From positions 1 through 10,760 of the forward strand of contig JAKUNY010000042.1 in NCBI GenBank assembly GCA_022451765.1: a stretch of DNA of 10,760 bases. The letters run 5' to 3'. Shown here piece by piece: positions 6,776 through 10,760 of the stretch. Every line of letters begins with the position of its first letter. The first letter of the stretch is position 1. The notes under the pieces are model-generated. The model searched no databases. It saw only the letters and a program-made list of their open reading frames with translations, and was not told the DNA's origin. A program made the position numbers and the translations under genes. This DNA comes from Candidatus Poseidoniaceae archaeon (lineage in GTDB: Archaea > Thermoplasmatota > Poseidoniia > Poseidoniales > Poseidoniaceae).

Positions 6776-8233
6776 ATGAGTCCTTATACGGTCATGATGG
6801 GCATGATCTTATTTTTGACTCCAATCATATGCTCTATTTTCTCAATCCATGACAAAGAATCCAGAGTGAAATACGGGACTTGGTTGAAAACGATCCACAA
6901 GCAACGATATTATTTGCACGCAATGGGATACATCGTCATCATCAGGTGGAAGAATCTAACAGATGGGCTGAATGAACCAATCAAGGAACGTGTCGGCCAT
7001 TGGACAGATGCTGTTCATGGGCTTGAGGGTAATGCTGTACTTTGGATTCAAAATTTCTTCAACAACGATGCTCTTACGTCGTTTCTCAACTTTCATTATC
7101 TCTTCGTTTACCTTTTCCTCATCTACGTCACAACCGTCTATTTTGCATACACGAGCGATCGAGACATGACCGACAAAGTCACCATGAATTATTTACTGAT
7201 TTATGCCATTGCAGTGCCATATTATCTGTTCTTCAATGTTGAAGTAACATCCTCGTGGATACCCGGGATGGATGCCTTGCTGTATCATGATTCATGGTAC
7301 GCTACCTTCTATGCAACGCATGACCCGTTGGACAATGCTGTTCCTTCGCTTCACGTAGCAATTCCATTTGGTATTTTGATGCTCAATTATCTTCATGTTA
7401 AATCAAAAGGCCATACACTCAAGGAATGGCGCCATTATCGCTATCATATGTTTATTCTCATCAACACAATCATGTTCATTTTTGCAATTCTCTACCTCGG
7501 CATTCACTGGATTATTGATATCCCTCTCGGAATGATTGTGGGTGGCATCGGTGCATTGTTTATTCATCATTTACAACCGAGACTTCGAAACGACTATGGT
7601 TCCATGTTCAAGGGTGTTGACCGTGAAAAGGTACGGAAACATGTTTTGGTCGAAGGAACCATTCTTCTCATCCTTTTTGCAGCAATAATGGGTGCTGTCA
7701 ACCATCAAAGTTCAACAAACGAAGAACAACCATCGTTCCGACTTGGTTCTGGAGAAACAGTTCAAGATTTAATCGGGGAGATGAACCCGAAATATGGTGC
7801 AACAACCACCATCCAGAATATGGATGATTCAATCACCCTTGAATACGCAATCATTACAGTAAATCTCGCAGAAACAGGGTTTTCTAATTTCAGCGTTGAT
7901 TGGGACCGAATGAAAGCGCTAGCAGAATACCACTGCAAGCAACGCGTAGCCTGTTCTGCAACACTCCTACCGAATGAGAGCATTGATTTGAAAATCGAGT
8001 CACCAAATGTTTTCACCTTCATTTTCCTTCATCACGCAGGTGATGATGGCGTTCTGGAAGTAAGGGTAGAATCAGTCTACGAAAATTCCGAGGATTCAAT
8101 GACACAAGCAGTTGCACTCTCTTTACCATCGTTGTACATCACCGGTTTCGTCGTGTATCGCTTGTATCGACTAAACAACAACGGTCGTGAGTGGTTTGAT
8201 GCACGACCATCGCATACTTGGGAAGAAGAGTAA
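6776..8233 (+). CDS. PAP2_3/AUR1-like membrane phosphotransferase or phosphatase with C-terminal ectodomain
   Basis: This is a 485-residue polytopic membrane protein. The lipid-phosphatase catalytic motifs are clear: AVPSLH193VA (the PSxH box, with Leu in place of the usual Gly) and GIH244WIID248IP (H-x3-D). The PSLH variant is typical of the PAP2_3/AUR1 branch, which includes inositol-phosphoceramide synthase and other enzymes moving phospho-head groups between lipids. At least six hydrophobic segments precede residue 270. Then comes another membrane helix (about 289-309), a soluble domain of about 130 residues (310-442), a last helix (about 446-464), and a charged tail ending in WEEE. The soluble part is not recognised. 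The frame opens earlier (TTG at 6677), but the TATA box at 6748 supports the ATG at 6776. The substrate could be a phosphorylated isoprenoid lipid or head-group donor; this is inference. Confidence 0.82.
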   Translation: MSPYTVMMGMILFLTPIICSIFSIHDKESRVKYGTWLKTIHKQRYYLHAMGYIVIIRWKNLTDGLNEPIKERVGHWTDAVHGLEGNAVLWIQNFFNNDALTSFLNFHYLFVYLFLIYVTTVYFAYTSDRDMTDKVTMNYLLIYAIAVPYYLFFNVEVTSSWIPGMDALLYHDSWYATFYATHDPLDNAVPSLHVAIPFGILMLNYLHVKSKGHTLKEWRHYRYHMFILINTIMFIFAILYLGIHWIIDIPLGMIVGGIGALFIHHLQPRLRNDYGSMFKGVDREKVRKHVLVEGTILLILFAAIMGAVNHQSSTNEEQPSFRLGSGETVQDLIGEMNPKYGATTTIQNMDDSITLEYAIITVNLAETGFSNFSVDWDRMKALAEYHCKQRVACSATLLPNESIDLKIESPNVFTFIFLHHAGDDGVLEVRVESVYENSEDSMTQAVALSLPSLYITGFVVYRLYRLNNNGREWFDARPSHTWEEE

Positions 8234-8263
8234 GCATTCACTTTTTGGGAACCAGCCCCTGCG

Positions 8264-9070
8264 ATGTACATGGCGTCCTCACCGTCCCTGGAAGACGCCG
8301 TAAGCGAACTAATGGATTCTCCTGGCGGTGAACTTCTCAAATCAGTACGAGCGTACTTACGAAAACGAGCCACTGCATTCTTCGGACTGTTTCTTTTTGG
8401 TCTGGTTGTTGGGTTCCCCATTGCGAAAAGAATTGTAACGTGGCTGATCGAAGAACAACGGCTCCCTGATGATGTTAACGTCATTGTTACCTCGCCGGTT
8501 GAATTCCTTATGCTGCAGATTCAACTTTCGGCAAGTTTTGGTATCTTTCTAGCACTCTTGCTCCTCATTACGGAAACAACACTTCGTGGAATTCGTCATC
8601 CACTTGTTCTTGAGCGCTTTCGGGAACTTAAGATACGAGCACCAAAACCTGGTTTTTCATTCGTTCTTTCAATGACATCGAGCCTGATTCTGGCCGCTTG
8701 TGGCATTCTTTATGCATGGGAGTTGTTGACACCCATGTTGTTTGAATATCTCAGCAACGACGCTCAGGAAGCGGGGCTAGCGACGCAATGGAAACTGGGA
8801 GCATATGTAGGATTCATCCTGAATTTATGCATCGCCAGCGCAATTGGTTTCCAAGCACCCGTGGTCACTCTCCTCGCCTTGCGAGTTGGCATGGTCGAAC
8901 CCCGAACGCTTACTGCTTACCGAAAACACATTTGGTTTTCTGCGTTCGTTATGGGTGCTATCTTTTCTCCGCCTGACCCACTCTCGCTCTTCCTCGTCTC
9001 CATTCCTGTTATTTTGCTGTTTGAGGGAGCACTGATTCTCCACCGGCTCATGCCGAGGAAATCAGCTTAG
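8264..9070 (+). CDS. tatC: TatC-family twin-arginine translocase subunit, divergent
   Basis: TatC is the membrane receptor for twin-arginine signal peptides, used to export folded proteins. This 268-residue protein shows the six-helix TatC pattern and conserved blocks: SPVEFLMLQIQLSASFG (TM2 entry), IGFQ197APVV (matching the family GxxFExPV), VEPRTLTAYRKH, and FSPPD238PLSLFLVSIPVILLFE, which matches the family TPPDxxSQ region. Two functional acidic residues appear replaced: the Glu of the N-terminal xELRxRL box is Y31 (AYLRKRA), and the Glu of FExP is Q197. It may therefore be a specialised second TatC. No TatA/B gene is adjacent. It follows the PAP2-like gene by 30 bases, with no obvious own TATA box, so read-through is likely. 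Starts at 8264 and 8270 are both possible. Its end overlaps the opposing PHP gene. Confidence 0.88.
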   Translation: MYMASSPSLEDAVSELMDSPGGELLKSVRAYLRKRATAFFGLFLFGLVVGFPIAKRIVTWLIEEQRLPDDVNVIVTSPVEFLMLQIQLSASFGIFLALLLLITETTLRGIRHPLVLERFRELKIRAPKPGFSFVLSMTSSLILAACGILYAWELLTPMLFEYLSNDAQEAGLATQWKLGAYVGFILNLCIASAIGFQAPVVTLLALRVGMVEPRTLTAYRKHIWFSAFVMGAIFSPPDPLSLFLVSIPVILLFEGALILHRLMPRKSA

Positions 9071-9926
9071 GTAGAGCATTGATCACGACGGGCATGTGGC
9101 CTGGTCGATGCCCCCCGTTGAACGAATGAAAATCCGATCCGACCGTCACACCAAGGCCGTATGCTTCAGCGAGTTTCCAAAGTCGATGGCGGTCATCGTC
9201 TGAGTGAGACCGATGAAAAGCCTCGATGGCATCAACGTTTGATGCTTTCAAATGTTGAATCAATGTTTCATAGTCCACACCGTAATAACGCGGATGTGCC
9301 AGCGAGGTAATTCCACCCGCAGCATGTACCAATGCTGTTGCTTCAGCAAGCGATGGTTTTGGACGTTCGACGTTGCAAGGTCGACCGTCGCCCAACCATT
9401 GTTCGAAAGCCTCATTCATGGATTCGACATGACCAGCATCCACCATCGCCATGGCGAGATGAGGACGTCCTACACTGCCTTTGGCACGGGAGAGTACGTC
9501 GGTTGGATCGATTTTCATCCCAAATGCGTTTACCTTGTCAATCATCTCGAGCATTCGTGGCACACGGTCTTCGTGAAGAGGTGAAAGCCATGCTTCAAAT
9601 TGTTTCAATCCATCTTCCAGTGGTTCGTATGGGAAGTAAGCCAGCAAATGCCAAGATGAAGGAGGACGATTTCGGGAGTTTGCTTCTAGAATCTCTAGGT
9701 TCCACGGTAATTCAACATCGCACGTAAGTTCGCCCCCAGGTATGAATTTGATTCCACGCTCTGAAGCAGCGCGTTTCGCCTCATCCCATCCTGCGATGGT
9801 ATCATGATCGGTTAAGGACCAGACTTTGACCTGCTGCTTGGCCATTTCATCGGCAAGTTCGTCAACGGACAGAGAACCATCGCTGTGCGTTGTGTGGCAA
9901 TGCAAATCAAAGGAGGATGTCCACAT
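9048..9926 (-). CDS. PHP-domain metal-dependent phosphoesterase (YciV/TrpH-like)
   Basis: The 292-residue protein belongs to the polymerase-and-histidinol-phosphatase superfamily, COG0613-like, whose characterised members include the bacterial YciV/RNase AM (a 5'-3' exoribonuclease and nucleoside-bisphosphatase). Metal-site motifs appear in order: D7-L-H9-C-H11 with S15-D16-G17, T39-D40-H41-D42, G65-E66, H93, GRPH, LAH211P, IE235AF and SD265FH267. The tail also carries GGHRPGH. About 16 extra residues separate E66 and H93 compared with YciV as I recall it. The chosen ATG (9926) puts DLHCHT at the usual position and follows AGGA four bases upstream. An ATG at 9986 would add 20 residues without family features and overlap the upstream gene by 14 bases. 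It is probably co-transcribed with the upstream membrane protein. The substrate (RNA ends or a small phosphate ester) is uncertain. Confidence 0.88.
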   Translation of the reverse strand: MWTSSFDLHCHTTHSDGSLSVDELADEMAKQQVKVWSLTDHDTIAGWDEAKRAASERGIKFIPGGELTCDVELPWNLEILEANSRNRPPSSWHLLAYFPYEPLEDGLKQFEAWLSPLHEDRVPRMLEMIDKVNAFGMKIDPTDVLSRAKGSVGRPHLAMAMVDAGHVESMNEAFEQWLGDGRPCNVERPKPSLAEATALVHAAGGITSLAHPRYYGVDYETLIQHLKASNVDAIEAFHRSHSDDDRHRLWKLAEAYGLGVTVGSDFHSFNGGHRPGHMPVVINALPKLISSA

Positions 9927-9972
9927 CGTTCCTACGTCCTCAATCAACAGTTTTGAACCTCTCTCTTCAATT

Positions 9973-10749
9973 TCAAAACAAATCATCCAAGTTCGGCATT
10001 TCGGGAACACCTCCGCTTGAGCCAAGCAAGTCGTCCAGTGAGGGCATATCTGGAACACTATTCTTCTCGCTTTCTTCCATATCAGGAAGTTCAGGAAGTG
10101 GAATGTGCGCAGGTCCGTCGGTCACAAACGCAGTATGCTGATCACGGAACAACGGAGGTGGATCTTTTCTTGCTTCTGCACCGGGCAATGGGACGTAAGC
10201 TGGACCATCGGTCACAAAATCTCGATCGTCTGTAGCGATTTCTTCCATTTCCTTTTCTTGAAGTTGGGGTTCAAACAATCTTGACTCAATGTCGGTATTT
10301 CGCTTACTGACAATTGAAGCCGCCTGGGTACCGAAATCACCTTTGGAGAGGAGTTCAGTTGCGGATTCAACTCTCTTCGAATCAATGGTCGGACTTTCGC
10401 CTATGATTGAAGTAATGATGCTTGAGGTTTGTTGGCTGACATTGGTTACCTGTCTGGTTCCAACCACGGTACTGCTTGACTCAAAGGCAGCAATTTGTTC
10501 CTCAACAGAGCGTCGTTGAGGCAATTCAGGTACCGGCCGCTCACTGCGACCCCAAAACACGATTATGATTAGGCATGCAGTGATGAAAAGCCAAATCCAT
10601 TCTTGTTGGGACCATCCCGTGGGAGCCCAGTAATCATTGGTGTTACCAGAGACAAAACCAGTAAACAGTGGTTTGAGGAGCACTCGCTGCCCGTCTTGCC
10701 CTGGATACATGCCAAGAAAGGCATTTGCAAGCAATGCGATCATTGACAT
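9973..10749 (-). CDS. Single-pass membrane protein with repeated tail motifs, unknown function
   Basis: I do not recognise this family. From the ATG at 10749 it has 258 residues, but the frame stays open to the window edge (V-S-T before M), so the true start may lie further upstream. A weakly hydrophobic N-terminus (4-13) could be a signal segment. A clear membrane helix spans about 51-66 (WIWLFITACLIIIVFW), followed by R69 and R71, which suggests a cytoplasmic tail. The tail is acidic, low in order, and contains two kinds of repeat: FVTDGPA-x-x-PLP at 178-189 and 208-219, and VP[DE]MP[SN]LDDL at 232-241 and 248-257, the latter ending the protein as LDDLF. These look like short binding motifs for a cytoplasmic partner. 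PHP follows 46 bases downstream on the same strand, so an operon is likely. Confidence 0.75.
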   Translation of the reverse strand: MSMIALLANAFLGMYPGQDGQRVLLKPLFTGFVSGNTNDYWAPTGWSQQEWIWLFITACLIIIVFWGRSERPVPELPQRRSVEEQIAAFESSSTVVGTRQVTNVSQQTSSIITSIIGESPTIDSKRVESATELLSKGDFGTQAASIVSKRNTDIESRLFEPQLQEKEMEEIATDDRDFVTDGPAYVPLPGAEARKDPPPLFRDQHTAFVTDGPAHIPLPELPDMEESEKNSVPDMPSLDDLLGSSGGVPEMPNLDDLF

Positions 10750-10760
10750 TGTGGATACAG

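Noticed and set aside
9927..10058. N-terminal extension of the PHP protein to 10058
   Set aside because: It would lie inside the upstream gene on the same strand; PHP proteins normally begin just before DLHxHT.
1..10760. Defence system, mobile element or CRISPR array
   Set aside because: No nuclease, transposase, integrase or spacer-like repeat was found; genes look like housekeeping and membrane functions with uniform codon use by eye.

Overview
The window reads as a very compact archaeal chromosome segment, most likely from a marine Thermoplasmatota lineage such as Marine Group II (Candidatus Poseidoniales). This assignment is an inference. It rests on TATA-like boxes about 25 bases before start codons (best case TTTATA at 2711 before the ATG at 2740), little evidence of Shine-Dalgarno sites, very short intergenic gaps, and the gene set: a mitochondrial-type citrate synthase, an HAE3/MMPL-type RND transporter, TatC and PHP proteins. 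No rRNA, tRNA, CRISPR array, insertion sequence or phage gene was seen. No stretch over 110 bases lacks a gene.

Layout. Positions 1-1004 (+): the 3' end of an acidic helical protein of unknown function, overlapped by ATGA with a YkgJ-type cysteine-cluster protein. 1060-2256 (+): citrate synthase. 2257-2634 (-): a small soluble Rieske [2Fe-2S] protein whose stop codon abuts that of citrate synthase. 2740-5505 (+): a 921-residue two-fold RND/MMPL exporter, with an inverted-repeat-rich divergent promoter between it and the Rieske gene. 5506-6696 (-): a glycerophosphodiester phosphodiesterase-like protein, again with its stop codon abutting the neighbour's. 6776-8233 (+): a PAP2_3/AUR1-like membrane phosphotransferase or phosphatase with an extra ectodomain. 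8264-9070 (+): a divergent TatC. 9048-9926 (-): a PHP-domain phosphoesterase overlapping the TatC end by 23 bases. 9973-10749 (-): a single-pass membrane protein with internally repeated tail motifs, upstream of PHP in the same direction.

How the genes relate. The exporter, the phosphodiesterase-like protein and the PAP2-like enzyme lie next to each other and would all suit membrane-lipid or head-group turnover, but no shared operon links them. Citrate synthase feeds the TCA cycle. The Rieske protein probably serves as a small electron carrier. PHP and the membrane protein with repeated motifs form a likely two-gene transcription unit.

The most striking observation is in the phosphodiesterase-like protein. 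The His-Arg-Gly motif that normally opens this TIM-barrel family is absent from its N-terminus. A strand carrying IGHRGSGK instead sits at the extreme C-terminus, after strand 8. This is what a natural circular permutation of the barrel would look like.
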